A stretch of DNA of 64,000 nt, taken from the NCBI GenBank assembly GCA_963727045.1, contig CAVSES010000002.1:186001-250000 (forward strand). The letters run 5' to 3'. Positions within the stretch are counted from its first letter, which is position 1, and each line of letters begins with the position of its first letter. Under the pieces are notes generated by a model, which had not been told where the DNA came from, made no database searches, and saw nothing but the letters and a program-made list of their open reading frames with translations. The position numbers were made by a program, and so were the translations under genes. Below, piece by piece: positions 16,750 through 27,899 of this stretch. Source of the DNA: Bog-1198 sp963727045 (GTDB lineage Bacteria; Pseudomonadota; Gammaproteobacteria; Steroidobacterales; Steroidobacteraceae).

Positions 16750-18057
16750 TCAAGGGGGCTTCGCTTCGTCCGGCGGCGGCGCATTGCCCGGGGTTTCGGT
16801 GTGATAAGGCAGCCAGGCGTAGATTTCGGGCGAGGTCTGCGGATAGGCGAGAAACTCCTCGCGGGATTCGACGATGGGATCGGCCTTGCGGCGCGACAGC
16901 CGCCACATGGCGAACATCGTGAAGCCCAGCGTGAGCACCATCGCATAGACAAAAAATGCGCGCGGCGCGATGAGCTGTATGGCGTAGGTCCCCGCGGTGG
17001 GGCCGAGCGATGACCCGAGTGCCCACACGAACAGCAGCGTCGAGGACAGCGCGACGTAGTCGGTTGCGACCGCGCGGTCGTTCGCATGCGCGACCCCGAC
17101 GGCGTAGAGGCTTTCGGCGAGGCCGCCGAACACCCCGAACAGCAGGGCCAGCAGCGCGAACGGCATGCCGCGATCGGCCCACACGAGCGCGGCGGCCACG
17201 GCCAGGATGCCGAGGCCCAGCCCGATCAATGCATGCAGGCGGTCGATATGGTCCGAGAAATAGCCGATCGGCCACTGCAGGAAAAGTCCGCCCAGCGAGA
17301 CGCAGGCCATCAGGAGGACGATGTGCTGTTGATCGAAGCCGATGCGCGCGCTGAACAGCGGACCCACGGTCGTGAATGCGGTCAAGATCAATCCGTTCAG
17401 CAGACAGGCGCTGACGCTGACGGGTGAAGTGCGCAGCGCCTTGAGGATTTCCAGCGTCACCCGGCGGGGCAGGACCGGTGCACGCACGTCGATCGCGACC
17501 ATGGGAACGAGTGCGAGGGTCGTCGAAATGCCGGCGATGATCAACAACTCCGGGCCCTTGACATCGAGGTTCTGGCTCAACAACTGCCCCACGCCGAAGA
17601 ACAGGCCGTACACGAGCACGTAGATCGTGAGCACCCGGCCGCGCTGCTCGTTCGGCACCAGCGCATTGAGCCAACTCTCGACGATGATGGCAAGCCCGGC
17701 GGCGTTGACGCCGATCAGGAAGCGCAGCAGCGCCAGCACCGGCGCGCTGCCCGCGAAATAGAGGCTCAGGATCGCAACCGATTTCAGGCCGGCAAAGGTG
17801 GCATAGGCGCGCTCCAAACCCACCGGTGCGATCACCTTGTGGGCGTACAGACACCCCGCGAGAAAACCGAGGGCTTCCGCGGTCGCGATGAGGCCGATGA
17901 CGCCATCCGACAGCCCCAGGGCCGAGAATCGCAGCGGCAGCAGCGTGCCCAGGAATCCGGAGCCGATCATGATCAGCGCGGTGCTGATCAGCGGCGGCGC
18001 CACCCGCCATGGAAGGGCGCCGGGATGCGCATGAGCAGCGGTCGGAGCGGAGTTCAT
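16750..18057 (-). CDS. MFS transporter
   Basis: Inner-membrane transporter of 435 aa with about 12 hydrophobic helices. It begins APPLISTALIMIGSGFLGTL and has the MFS loop pattern NEQRGRVLTIYVLVYGLFFGVGQ after helix 4. It resembles YcaD-like and other drug/solute MFS members. The stop lies 29 bp before the start of the exported lyase-like gene, so both are probably co-transcribed. It may import the product of the periplasmic enzymes or export a metabolite. The start ATG at 18057 faces the oxygenase-like gene across a 73-bp divergent promoter region. Substrate not assignable. Confidence 0.9.
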   Translation of the reverse strand: MNSAPTAAHAHPGALPWRVAPPLISTALIMIGSGFLGTLLPLRFSALGLSDGVIGLIATAEALGFLAGCLYAHKVIAPVGLERAYATFAGLKSVAILSLYFAGSAPVLALLRFLIGVNAAGLAIIVESWLNALVPNEQRGRVLTIYVLVYGLFFGVGQLLSQNLDVKGPELLIIAGISTTLALVPMVAIDVRAPVLPRRVTLEILKALRTSPVSVSACLLNGLILTAFTTVGPLFSARIGFDQQHIVLLMACVSLGGLFLQWPIGYFSDHIDRLHALIGLGLGILAVAAALVWADRGMPFALLALLFGVFGGLAESLYAVGVAHANDRAVATDYVALSSTLLFVWALGSSLGPTAGTYAIQLIAPRAFFVYAMVLTLGFTMFAMWRLSRRKADPIVESREEFLAYPQTSPEIYAWLPYHTETPGNAPPPDEAKPP

Positions 18058-18130
18058 GCGGGATTTTATCTTAAGTCAGGCCCGCGGCGGGCGTTTTGCC
18101 ACCGCGCCCGGAGCCCGTTAGGCTTGCGCA

Positions 18131-18787
18131 ATGACCCTGCACAGATTGTTTCCGACGCTCGTGTACTCGAACGCCCTGCAGACGCGCGGGGCGAACGAAT
18201 TCAACCGTCAGCTGCTCAAGGAATGCCGGCAGTTGCGGCAAGACGATGCCGCCGGCCGCCGATGGTCCGCCGAGAACTACCCCGGCGGCTACACGTCGTA
18301 TGGCTCGGTGCACTGGCTGCAGCGCATCTCCCCGACCTTCAAGTCCCTGGAGAACAAACTCGGACGGCATGTCAAAGCCTTCGCCAGCGCGGTGCAGTGG
18401 GACCTCACGGGGCGCGACCTCAAGATGACGGATTGCTGGATCAACATCATGCCGAAGAACGTGGTGCATGGCCTGCACCTGCACCCGCTCTCGACGCTGA
18501 GCGGCACCTATTACGTACACGCGCCGCGTGGAAGTCCGGGGATCAAGTTCGAAGATCCGCGTCTCGATCGCTTCATGGCGGCGCCGCCGCGCAAGCCCTC
18601 GGCCACTCGCGAGGCGCGCCTGTGGGGAACATTTCCCGCCGAGGCGGGTCATGTCGTGCTCTTCGAGAGCTGGCTGCGGCACGAGGTGGTGGCCGAACCG
18701 CGTCAATGCCGAGCGGATCAGCATCAGCTTCAATTACAACTGGTTCTGAAGGGACTTCGCGCGGACACTAAGCGCCGAATGGAGTAA
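18131..18787 (+). CDS. Putative 2OG-Fe(II) oxygenase family protein, C-terminus frameshifted
   Basis: As read, 218 aa; the natural protein is probably about 206 aa, ending at 18749. The N-terminus TLHRLFPTLVYSN and the core HGLHLHPLSTLSGTYYVHAPRGSPGIKFEDPR, GHVVLFESWLRHEV fit the bacterial family of putative 2OG-Fe(II) oxygenases, with His ligands in HGLHLHP and RHEV. After residue 188 the frame changes. Dropping one G at about 18695 restores HEVVANRVNAERISISFNYNWF, the normal family ending. As given, translation runs on into unrelated residues. Either the gene carries a fresh indel or the base is a sequencing error. Substrate unknown. Confidence 0.78.
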   Translation: MTLHRLFPTLVYSNALQTRGANEFNRQLLKECRQLRQDDAAGRRWSAENYPGGYTSYGSVHWLQRISPTFKSLENKLGRHVKAFASAVQWDLTGRDLKMTDCWINIMPKNVVHGLHLHPLSTLSGTYYVHAPRGSPGIKFEDPRLDRFMAAPPRKPSATREARLWGTFPAEAGHVVLFESWLRHEVVAEPRQCRADQHQLQLQLVLKGLRADTKRRME

Positions 18788-18797
18788 ACTCAATGGC

Positions 18798-19652
18798 ATG
18801 ACCACCCGAACCTCCGACGCCACCATGGCCGTTTTCCTGGACCTGGAGAACATCGCGCTGGGCGCGCGCGATGCCAAGTACCCGAGTTTCGACATCGAGA
18901 AGGTCCTCGAGAAATTGCTGCTCAAGGGCCACATCGTCGTCAAGAAAGCCTACTGCGATTTCGACCGCTACAAGGACTTCAAGCGCGGGTTGCACGAGGC
19001 GGCTTTCGAACTCATCGAGATTCCGCACGTGCGCCAGTCCGGCAAGAACTCCGCGGACATCCGCATGGTCGTCGACGCGCTCGATCTCTGCTACACCAAG
19101 GGGCACGTCGACACCTTCGTCATCTTGAGCGGCGACTCCGACTTCTCGCCGCTGGTCAGCAAATTGCGCGAGAACGCCAAGACCGTCATCGGCGTCGGGG
19201 TCAAGAATTCGACCTCCGACCTCTTCATCAACAACTGCGATGAATTCATCTACTACGATGACCTGGTCCGCAAGGAGCCGAAGCCGCGCCGCCGTTCCGC
19301 GGGCGCCGCCCGCACCCCGGCCGTGTCTGCGGAGAGCGCGCCGACCGAGACCGGGACCGGCGAGAACAAGGGTCCGGAACTCAACGATGCGCTCGACTTG
19401 ATCGTGGAGACTCTGGAGGCGCTGGCCGAGGAGCGCGGCGGCAGCGAACCGATCTGGGGCTCCATGGTCAAACAAGCCATCAAGCGGCGCCATCCGGGTT
19501 TCAACGAGCGCGCCTACGGGTTCCGTTCGTTCAATGACTTGCTGGCCGAGGGCGAGAAGCGCGGCCTGCTCGCGTTGCGAGCGGATGAGAAATCCGGCGG
19601 TTACACGGTGCGGGTGATGGAACGGCATCCGCGACCTGCGGGTCAATCCTAG
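18798..19652 (+). CDS. NYN (PIN-like) domain protein with C-terminal OST-HTH/LOTUS domain
   Basis: Putative RNA-acting protein of 284 aa. Residues about 8-155 form a NYN/DUF88 nuclease-like domain with acidic active-site candidates in AVFLDLENIALG, DIRMVVDALDL and VILSGDSDFSPL. A low-complexity basic/Ala-Pro-Thr linker (about 160-190) follows. The C-terminal part (about 195-275), EPIWGSMVKQAIKRRHPGFNERAYGFRSFNDLLAEGEKRGLL, matches the OST-HTH/LOTUS RNA-binding domain. This arrangement is widespread in bacteria and thought to cut or bind structured RNA. It lies 10 bp after the frameshifted oxygenase gene. No partner is evident. Confidence 0.9.
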   Translation: MTTRTSDATMAVFLDLENIALGARDAKYPSFDIEKVLEKLLLKGHIVVKKAYCDFDRYKDFKRGLHEAAFELIEIPHVRQSGKNSADIRMVVDALDLCYTKGHVDTFVILSGDSDFSPLVSKLRENAKTVIGVGVKNSTSDLFINNCDEFIYYDDLVRKEPKPRRRSAGAARTPAVSAESAPTETGTGENKGPELNDALDLIVETLEALAEERGGSEPIWGSMVKQAIKRRHPGFNERAYGFRSFNDLLAEGEKRGLLALRADEKSGGYTVRVMERHPRPAGQS

Positions 19653-19697
19653 CCGCCCTTGATTTTCGAACCATGCTGCCCGCATGTCCCCAGGAAC

Positions 19698-20104
19698 ATG
19701 AATACCAACCGCAGACGATCCTGGATGTGGGCCGACGCGTGCGCGATCCTCGACGAGGCCGAGCGCAAACACCGGCAATTCTTTGACCTGCTGGCCGGCC
19801 CTCCGGCCCGGCCGGTGTGGGAACCGCCGGTCGATATTTTCGCGGACGGCTCGGAACTGCAGGTGATCGTGGCGTTGCCCGGTGCCCGCGCCGAAGAGGT
19901 GGTCGTGCAGGTCACTCCCACCGGATTGCACATCGAAACCGTCGTGCCGCCGCCCGCCTTGGGCACCCGCATGAACGTCGTGCGGCTGGAAATTCCCTAC
20001 GGACGGATGCGCCGGCGCATCGACATACCGCCGGGGCATTACGCGCTGGTGGAGCGCCGGCTCGATCGCGGTTGCCTTTATCTTCGGCTCACGAGGGAGG
20101 CGCC

Positions 20105-20108
<4 letters not shown>
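19698..20108 (+). CDS. Hsp20/alpha-crystallin family small heat-shock protein
   Basis: Small chaperone of 136 aa. The core begins WEPPVDIFADGSELQVIVALPGARAEEVVVQVTPTGLHIE and ends in RRIDIPPGHYALVERRLDRGCLYLRLTR, the beta-sandwich pattern of alpha-crystallin domains. ATG at 19698 is chosen over an upstream in-frame TTG (19659), whose extension looks non-coding. The stop overlaps the start of the broken lon gene by 4 bp (ATGA). An hsp20-lon pair like this serves protein quality control under heat or oxidative stress. It binds unfolded proteins without ATP and could hand them to Lon. Confidence 0.87.
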
Positions 20109-22474
<2,366 letters not shown>

Positions 22475-22507
22475 GCGCGTGGGTTGTCCGCTGCCGCTGC
22501 CAGGACC

Positions 22508-23575
22508 CTAGGGGCTCACTCGCCACCACCAGACGCCGTCGGCATCGAGCTCGCGGATCGCCCGACCCCTCGCCGTCAGGTAGTTGAGGTGCGCAATCGC
22601 TTCACCGGTGGCCATGCCGAGCACACCCGGCTTGATGGGCCGGGCAAACAGCGCACTGAACACGTCGACCGCACGCTTGGGCGCCGCCAGCGCGCCTTCC
22701 AGGCGCGCGAGGCTTTCCAGATGCGACTTTGAGAGTTCGTCGATCCGTGTATGCAGTCCGTTGAATGGACTATTGTGCGCGGGCAGCACGAGAACATCGT
22801 CGGGAATCCGCCGTTTGATGTCGGCAAGCGACGTGAGCCAGTCGTCGAGCGGATCGGCGTCGGGCTCCGTCGGATAGACCGATACATTCGATGAAATTCG
22901 CGGCAGCACCTGATCTCCGGAGATCAGCAGCTTCAATTCCGGACAGTACAGGCACGCATGCTCCGGGGAATGGCCGCTTCCGACGACGACCATCCAATCG
23001 CGGCCGCCCAGCCGCATTGCGTCGCGATCGGCGAGTCGATGATATGAGGCGGGCAGCGGATAGATCATTTCCCCGAACGACCCGAATCTCGTCTTGTACC
23101 TCTCGATCGCCTCCTCATCCCAGCCCGCCGCGCGATAGAAGGCCACCCCTTCGGCCGGAGCGCTTCGTCCGGTATCCGCCGCCATCAGCCGGCAAGTCAA
23201 ATATTCCAAACGGCTCATCCACAAGGGCACCCTGAACCGCTCCGAAATCCAGCCGGCCATGCCGCAATGATCGGGATGCATGTGCGTGACCACCACGCGC
23301 GTCACCGGCGAGCCGCCGAGAGTTTTCGAAAATGCCGTGTGCCAGGCATCGATGGTGTCGGCCGATTTGAGCCCCGTATCGACGATCGACCACCCGTCCC
23401 CGTCCGCGATGGCCCAGACGTTGATCCATGGCAGGGCCGCGAACAGCGGCATGCGCAGCCACAGCACACCGGGCGCCACGGTGACGGCAGAACCGTCGCC
23501 GGTCTGCGGCTCCGCCTTGAGGGGATAAATCAGCGTCGACGGCGGCCGGCTGTGTTCCAGCCCCGATTCGTTCAT
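22508..23575 (-). CDS. MBL-fold metallo-hydrolase at the end of the pqq operon
   Basis: Zinc-dependent hydrolase of 355 aa. It carries the metallo-beta-lactamase motif THMHPDHCGMAG plus GSGHSPEHACLY, ISGDQVLP and VLPAHNSPF, giving the usual His/Asp ligands of a di-metal site. A C-terminal winged-helix-like tail (TGEAIAHLNYLTARGRAI) is typical of the group related to lactamase-B2 and glyoxalase-II proteins. Its ATG abuts the stop of the M48 peptidase gene with no spacer, so the two are translationally coupled at the end of the pqq transcript. PqqB is also MBL-fold, but this is a different branch. The role in or near PQQ synthesis is inferred from position only. Confidence 0.88.
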   Translation of the reverse strand: MNESGLEHSRPPSTLIYPLKAEPQTGDGSAVTVAPGVLWLRMPLFAALPWINVWAIADGDGWSIVDTGLKSADTIDAWHTAFSKTLGGSPVTRVVVTHMHPDHCGMAGWISERFRVPLWMSRLEYLTCRLMAADTGRSAPAEGVAFYRAAGWDEEAIERYKTRFGSFGEMIYPLPASYHRLADRDAMRLGGRDWMVVVGSGHSPEHACLYCPELKLLISGDQVLPRISSNVSVYPTEPDADPLDDWLTSLADIKRRIPDDVLVLPAHNSPFNGLHTRIDELSKSHLESLARLEGALAAPKRAVDVFSALFARPIKPGVLGMATGEAIAHLNYLTARGRAIRELDADGVWWWRVSP

Positions 23576-24832
23576 CTAGCGCATTCCGGCAACGCGTGCA
23601 TTCAGCCGCTCGATCCGCTCGAGCGCCGGCGGGTGCGAATCGAAAAACGCCGAGTGGATGCGATCCGGGGTGAGGGTGGAGGCATTGTCGCGGAACAGCT
23701 TGACCAGGGCAGCGGCCAGCTTCCCGGCATCGGCGTATCTGGCGGCAAAATCGTCGGCCTCCCGCTCGTGGCGGCGCGACCACCATGACATGGCGGGAGT
23801 CGCAAAAAAAGCGACGACCGGCACGGTCAACATGAAAAGGAGCAGCGCCATCGCAGCGGAGGGCTCCGGCACGCCGAGCGCGCTGTAAAAGCCCGGCTGG
23901 CGTGCGAGCCAGGCGAGCAGCGCCAGCCCCCCGAAGACGAGTATCAGGGATGCCGCGAGCCGCTGGCGCACGTGATGCAGCCGAAAATGACCGAGTTCGT
24001 GCGCCAGTACCGCCTCGATCTCCGGCGGGTCGATGCGGGACAGCAGGGTGTCGAAGAACACGATGCGCTTGTTGCGCCCGATGCCCGTGAAATAGGCGTT
24101 GCCGTGCGCCGAGCGGAGCGATCCGTCCATGACGAACACGCCTCCGCGGGCTGCGAATCCACAACGTTCGAGCAGTGCTTCCACGCGCTTCTTGAGCGAC
24201 TCGTCGGCGAGCGGCGAGAATCGATTGAACAACGGTGCGATGAACTTCGGCGCCGCCCACGTCAACCCCAAGGTCCAGATCACCCAGATCAGCCAGACCC
24301 ACAGCCACCACCACGTGCCGGCGTGTGCCATGAGAGCGAGCGTGGCCAGCAGCAGCGGCCCTCCGAGCAGCGCTGCGAGCAGCCACTGCTTGGCCAGATC
24401 CTTGACATACAGTCCCGGCGAGACGCGGTTGAACCCGAATCGGGCTTCGACCCGGAATGTTCGCCAAAGCGAGAACGGCAGTCCGACCAATTGCAGCAGC
24501 ATCAGCAGGGTGGCGACGATGAGTGCACCGCGCCACGGTTCGGTCAATGCCGTGTGGCGCCAAGCCGCATCGACGGCGGCCAGGCCCCCGCCCACGGTGA
24601 GCAGAACCTTCACCGCCCCCTCCACGACGGTCGCCCATCGGCCCAGGCGAACCCGCGCCGCGGTGTAGTCGGCTGCCTTTTGCTGATCGGCCAGCTCGAT
24701 CTGCCCGCGAAAACGCTCCGGCACTTCGTTCCGGTGGGCCTGCACGGCGGCGAGCTGCCGCGAACCCAGCCACAGACGCGTCAGCGTCTCCGCCGCGAGA
24801 GCGGCGAGGAAAAGCCATGTCATCCACTGCAT
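23576..24832 (-). CDS. Membrane M48-family metallopeptidase (Ste24/CAAX protease-like)
   Basis: Integral membrane zinc endopeptidase of 418 aa. It has several hydrophobic segments (about 70-120, 150-200, 300-345). The catalytic motif HELGH at 278-282 and a second zinc-binding Glu in the RRHEREADDFAARYA segment are the M48A arrangement. The C-terminus FDSHPPALERIERLNA is typical of Ste24-like enzymes. It starts 16 bp after pqqE and its stop touches the MBL gene. PQQ synthesis needs a peptidase to release the cross-linked Glu-Tyr from PqqA. No pqqF-type (M16) gene is in the window, so this peptidase is a candidate for that step or for housekeeping proteolysis. That role is inference. Confidence 0.9.
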   Translation of the reverse strand: MQWMTWLFLAALAAETLTRLWLGSRQLAAVQAHRNEVPERFRGQIELADQQKAADYTAARVRLGRWATVVEGAVKVLLTVGGGLAAVDAAWRHTALTEPWRGALIVATLLMLLQLVGLPFSLWRTFRVEARFGFNRVSPGLYVKDLAKQWLLAALLGGPLLLATLALMAHAGTWWWLWVWLIWVIWTLGLTWAAPKFIAPLFNRFSPLADESLKKRVEALLERCGFAARGGVFVMDGSLRSAHGNAYFTGIGRNKRIVFFDTLLSRIDPPEIEAVLAHELGHFRLHHVRQRLAASLILVFGGLALLAWLARQPGFYSALGVPEPSAAMALLLFMLTVPVVAFFATPAMSWWSRRHEREADDFAARYADAGKLAAALVKLFRDNASTLTPDRIHSAFFDSHPPALERIERLNARVAGMR

Positions 24833-24848
24833 CCTAGAGAACCTGTCG

Positions 24849-26021
24849 TCAGACTACGTCCCGCTTGACGAACAGCGTAGTCGAATTGCGCTCGCTTCGA
24901 AACACCAGCGGCCGCTCCGGCGTCGCGCCACCCTGCGCAGGGGCGGCGGGGCGTTCCGCGCGTTCCACGGCCTCCGTGACCAGGTGATGGTGGGGCGACA
25001 AATCGCACACCGGATCGGCGTTCGCCGCATCGCCCGTCAGCAGATAGGCCTGGCAGCGGCATCCGCCGAAGTCGCGGACCTTCTCCGGGCAGCTTCGGCA
25101 AGGCTCCTTCATCCATTTGTCGCCGCGAAAATGATTGAAGGCTTCCGAGCCGTACCAAATCTCCCCGATGCTCGCACGGTTCACGTTGGGGAATTCGAAT
25201 CCCGGCAGCATGCGCGCGGCATGGCAGGGAAGAGCGGTGCCGTCCGGCGCGATCGTCAGAAAGATGGAGCCCATGCCGTTCATGCACGCTTTGGGGCGGC
25301 GTTCGAAGTAATCGGGCACCACGAAGTAGATCTGCATCTGCCGGCCCACCTTCTCCCGGAAGCGGCGCATCGTCTGCTCTGCCCGCTCCACCTGGGCCCG
25401 GCTTGGCAGCAGCTGCTCGCGGTTGTGCCAGGCCCATCCATAGTACTGCGTGTTTGCCAATTCCACGTAGTCGGCGCCCAACCGCAACGCCATGTCGAGG
25501 ATCTCCTGCACGTGATCGATGTTGAGGCGGTGCAGGACCACGTTGAGCACCATGGGATAGTCGTATTTCTTGATCAAGCCGGCCACGGTGGATTTGAGGT
25601 CGAAGGTGCGGGTGCTGCTCAGAAAATCGTTCATCTGCCGCGTGCTGTCCTGGAAGGAGAGCTGTATGTGATCGAGTCCCGCCGTCTTCAGCGCATCCAG
25701 TCGCGCATCGTTCAACCCCACGCCGGAAGTGATGAGGTTCGTGTAGAAGCCGAGGCGGTGCGCCTCCTCGACGATCGGCACGAGATCGTCGCGCGTCAAA
25801 GGTTCCCCGCCCGACAGGCCGAGCTGCACGGCGCCGAGGGCGCGCGCTTCGCGCAGCACGCGAAACCAGTCCTCCGTGCGCAACTCCTCGTCGGACCGCG
25901 CGAAGTCCGTTGGGTTGTAGCAGAACGCACAGTGCAGGGGACAGCGGTACGTGAGCTCGAGCAGCAGCCAGAGCGGCGGACCGGGGCGTGCGGGCGCGGT
26001 CACGGGAGTATCTTCAGCCAT
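24849..26021 (-). CDS. pqqE: PqqA peptide cyclase, radical SAM enzyme
   Basis: Radical SAM enzyme of 390 aa that forms the C-C bond between Glu and Tyr in PqqA. The SAM-cluster motif CPLHCAFC lies at residues 27-34. The GGEPLTR segment follows, and the C-terminal SPASM cysteines appear in ACMNGMGSIF, LPCHAAR, CRSCPEKVRDFGGCRC and PVCDLSP. ATG at 26021 gives the canonical start APARPGPPLWLLLELTYRCPL. The start lies inside the 3' end of pqqD (22-bp overlap). The tail beyond about 345 is variable, as in other PqqE proteins. It works with PqqD, which delivers PqqA. Confidence 0.97.
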   Translation of the reverse strand: MAEDTPVTAPARPGPPLWLLLELTYRCPLHCAFCYNPTDFARSDEELRTEDWFRVLREARALGAVQLGLSGGEPLTRDDLVPIVEEAHRLGFYTNLITSGVGLNDARLDALKTAGLDHIQLSFQDSTRQMNDFLSSTRTFDLKSTVAGLIKKYDYPMVLNVVLHRLNIDHVQEILDMALRLGADYVELANTQYYGWAWHNREQLLPSRAQVERAEQTMRRFREKVGRQMQIYFVVPDYFERRPKACMNGMGSIFLTIAPDGTALPCHAARMLPGFEFPNVNRASIGEIWYGSEAFNHFRGDKWMKEPCRSCPEKVRDFGGCRCQAYLLTGDAANADPVCDLSPHHHLVTEAVERAERPAAPAQGGATPERPLVFRSERNSTTLFVKRDVV

Positions 26022-26284
26022 TTCTTTTCCACAGCCATGGCGACGAAGCGCATGACGTCCCCGGACAGGTTGGAAGCCTCGAAGGCGCGTTCGAGATCCG
26101 CCGTGATGTCGGCAATCGTCGTCGCACCATCGCAGCGTTTGAGGATTTCGCCGGCACTCCCGTTGAGCTTGATCATTCCCTCGGGATAGAGCAGGACGTG
26201 AGCATTCTGCGCGGCCTCCCATTGCAGCCTGAATCCGCGCTCGATGGCGGGGCGCGACAGCGCGTCGATGACGGGCGGATTCAT
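26000..26284 (-). CDS. pqqD: PQQ biosynthesis peptide chaperone
   Basis: Small protein of 94 aa that binds the PqqA precursor and presents it to PqqE. It shows the family core RGFRLQWEAAQNAHVLLYPEGMIKLNGSAGEILKRCDG and the helical end DVMRFVAMAVEKKWLKI. ATG at 26284 overlaps the pqqC stop by 4 bp, and its end overlaps the pqqE start. PqqD folds such as this are the prototype of RiPP recognition elements. Confidence 0.95.
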   Translation of the reverse strand: MNPPVIDALSRPAIERGFRLQWEAAQNAHVLLYPEGMIKLNGSAGEILKRCDGATTIADITADLERAFEASNLSGDVMRFVAMAVEKKWLKILP

Positions 26285-26979
26285 GCAGGGCTCACGTAGC
26301 GCAGCGCCATGGCATCGCTCATCTGCCACAGCACGTCGAGCTTGAATCTCAGGATGTCGAGCGCACGCTCCTGCAGGGCGCGCGTGTCGAAGCGGTCCAG
26401 AGTGATCGCGAGGCCGAATTCGACGTCGCGGCGCGCGAGGCTCACGCGGCTTTGAAAGTATTCCAGTCCGCCGCGGTCGATCCATGGGTAATGCTGCGGC
26501 CAGTTTGCAAGGCGTTGTTTGTGGATTTCCGGTGCGAACAGCTCCGTCAGCGAGGAGCACACCGCCTCGGGCCAGGGCGCCCGGCGCGCAAAATTGACGT
26601 AGGCGTCGACCGCGAAGCGAACCCCCGGGAGCACCTCCGTCAGGCTCTCCACACTCTCGCGCGCAAGTCCCACGGCTTCCGCCAGCCGCAGCCACGAATC
26701 GATTCCGCCGCGATCGTCGCCGTAGCCGTCGTGGTCGAGAATGCGCTGCACCCAGGAGCGGCGCACCGCACGATCCGTGCAGTTGGACAAGATCGCGGCG
26801 TCCTTGATCGGGATGTTGATTTGATAATAGAAGCGGTTCGCGACCCAGCCGCGGATCTGCGCCGGTGTCGCCTTGCCCGAGTTCAACAGCACATTGAAGG
26901 GGTGGTGAATGTGATAGGCGCGCCCTTGAGTCCGCAGCTGCGCCTCGAACTCCTCCCGGCTCCAGGGGGCGGAGTTCAC
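26281..26979 (-). CDS. pqqC: Pyrroloquinoline-quinone synthase
   Basis: Cofactor-less oxidase of 232 aa that performs the final ring closure and oxidation to PQQ. The family sequence is clear: WSREEFEAQLRTQGRAYHIHHPFNVLLNSGKATPAQIRGWVANRFYYQ, then DAAILSNC and ILDHDGYGDDRGGIDSWLRL with conserved active-site His, Arg and Tyr. The helical-bundle fold is related to heme-oxygenase/TenA proteins. The length is normal for the family (about 230-250). The start overlaps the pqqB stop by 4 bp. Confidence 0.97.
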   Translation of the reverse strand: MNSAPWSREEFEAQLRTQGRAYHIHHPFNVLLNSGKATPAQIRGWVANRFYYQINIPIKDAAILSNCTDRAVRRSWVQRILDHDGYGDDRGGIDSWLRLAEAVGLARESVESLTEVLPGVRFAVDAYVNFARRAPWPEAVCSSLTELFAPEIHKQRLANWPQHYPWIDRGGLEYFQSRVSLARRDVEFGLAITLDRFDTRALQERALDILRFKLDVLWQMSDAMALRYVSPA

Positions 26980-27890
26980 AGCGCGATCTCCATGCCGTCG
27001 CGGGCGACTTCGACGCCGCGGCGCGAAAGCTCCGCGGACTCCGCGGAAGACTCGTCAAGGATGGGATTGGTGTTGTTGATGTGGATCAATATCCGGCGCA
27101 CGGCGCGCGGCAGGCGATCCAGCCACTCGAGCATCCCCCCGGCCCCGCTCTGCGGAAGGTGGCCGATGTCGCGGGCTCGTTTGCGCGAAACCCCGAGCCG
27201 TATCATTTCATCGTCGCTCCAGAAGGTGCCGTCGACGAGCACGCAGGCGGCGGACTGCATGGCGCTCCAGACACCCTCGTCGATGGCGCTCAGCCCCGGA
27301 GCGTAAACCGCCGTCTTCCCGCTGCTCTCGTCCTCGATCAGCAGCGCCAGATTATCCCCGGGCATCGGGGAATCCCGGTTCGGGGAATAAGGAGCGGGCT
27401 TGCTCGCCACCGGCAACGCCCGCCAGCGCACACCCGGCAATGCATCGATCCTGAAGGTCGTATCCTCGAGATCGATGCGTCGCCGGTCCACGCCGCAAAA
27501 AAAGCCGAGCACGCCGAGCACGGGATTACCGCGGGTGAGGTCGGCATAGGTGCTGTCGGTGCACCAGATGGGCCACGGACGAACCGATTCTCGCAGCATG
27601 TAGAGCCCGGTCGTGTGGTCGACTTGTCCGTCGACGAGAATGATGGAGACGATGGCGCTGTCGCGCACCGCGCGTCCTGGCTGCAGATCGGGATTCGCGC
27701 GCAATTGCGCCAATATGTCGGGTGATGCGTTCACCAGCGCCCACGAGGTGCCTCCGCCCACGGCGATGGAGGACTGGGTTCGGGCGGTGCCATGCAATGT
27801 GCCTGCGCGATAACCGCTGCAGTTGGGGCAATTGCAATTCCATTGGGGAAACCCGCCTCCGGCGGCCGACCCCAGCACCCGTATTTTCAC
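26976..27890 (-). CDS. pqqB: PQQ biosynthesis MBL-fold hydroxylase
   Basis: MBL-fold protein of 304 aa. The start VKIRVLGSAAGGGFPQWNCNCPNCSG carries the PqqB-typical Cys-rich loop, and the GTG start at 27890 begins exactly at this motif. Inner motifs DGQVDHTTGLYMLRE, GTFWSDDEM and RRILIHINNTNPIL correspond to the metal-binding fold. PqqB hydroxylates the Tyr ring of the cross-linked di-amino-acid intermediate. It follows pqqA after a 46-bp gap holding a strong hairpin (27900-27928). Confidence 0.96.
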   Translation of the reverse strand: MKIRVLGSAAGGGFPQWNCNCPNCSGYRAGTLHGTARTQSSIAVGGGTSWALVNASPDILAQLRANPDLQPGRAVRDSAIVSIILVDGQVDHTTGLYMLRESVRPWPIWCTDSTYADLTRGNPVLGVLGFFCGVDRRRIDLEDTTFRIDALPGVRWRALPVASKPAPYSPNRDSPMPGDNLALLIEDESSGKTAVYAPGLSAIDEGVWSAMQSAACVLVDGTFWSDDEMIRLGVSRKRARDIGHLPQSGAGGMLEWLDRLPRAVRRILIHINNTNPILDESSAESAELSRRGVEVARDGMEIAL

Positions 27891-27899
27891 TCAGAAATA

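Noticed and set aside
14951..18010. A continuous 1019-codon minus-strand frame that could be read as one fusion protein
   Set aside because: Only the last 589 codons form a family protein with its own signal peptide. The upstream part is out of frame with the MFS transporter that really occupies 16750-18057.
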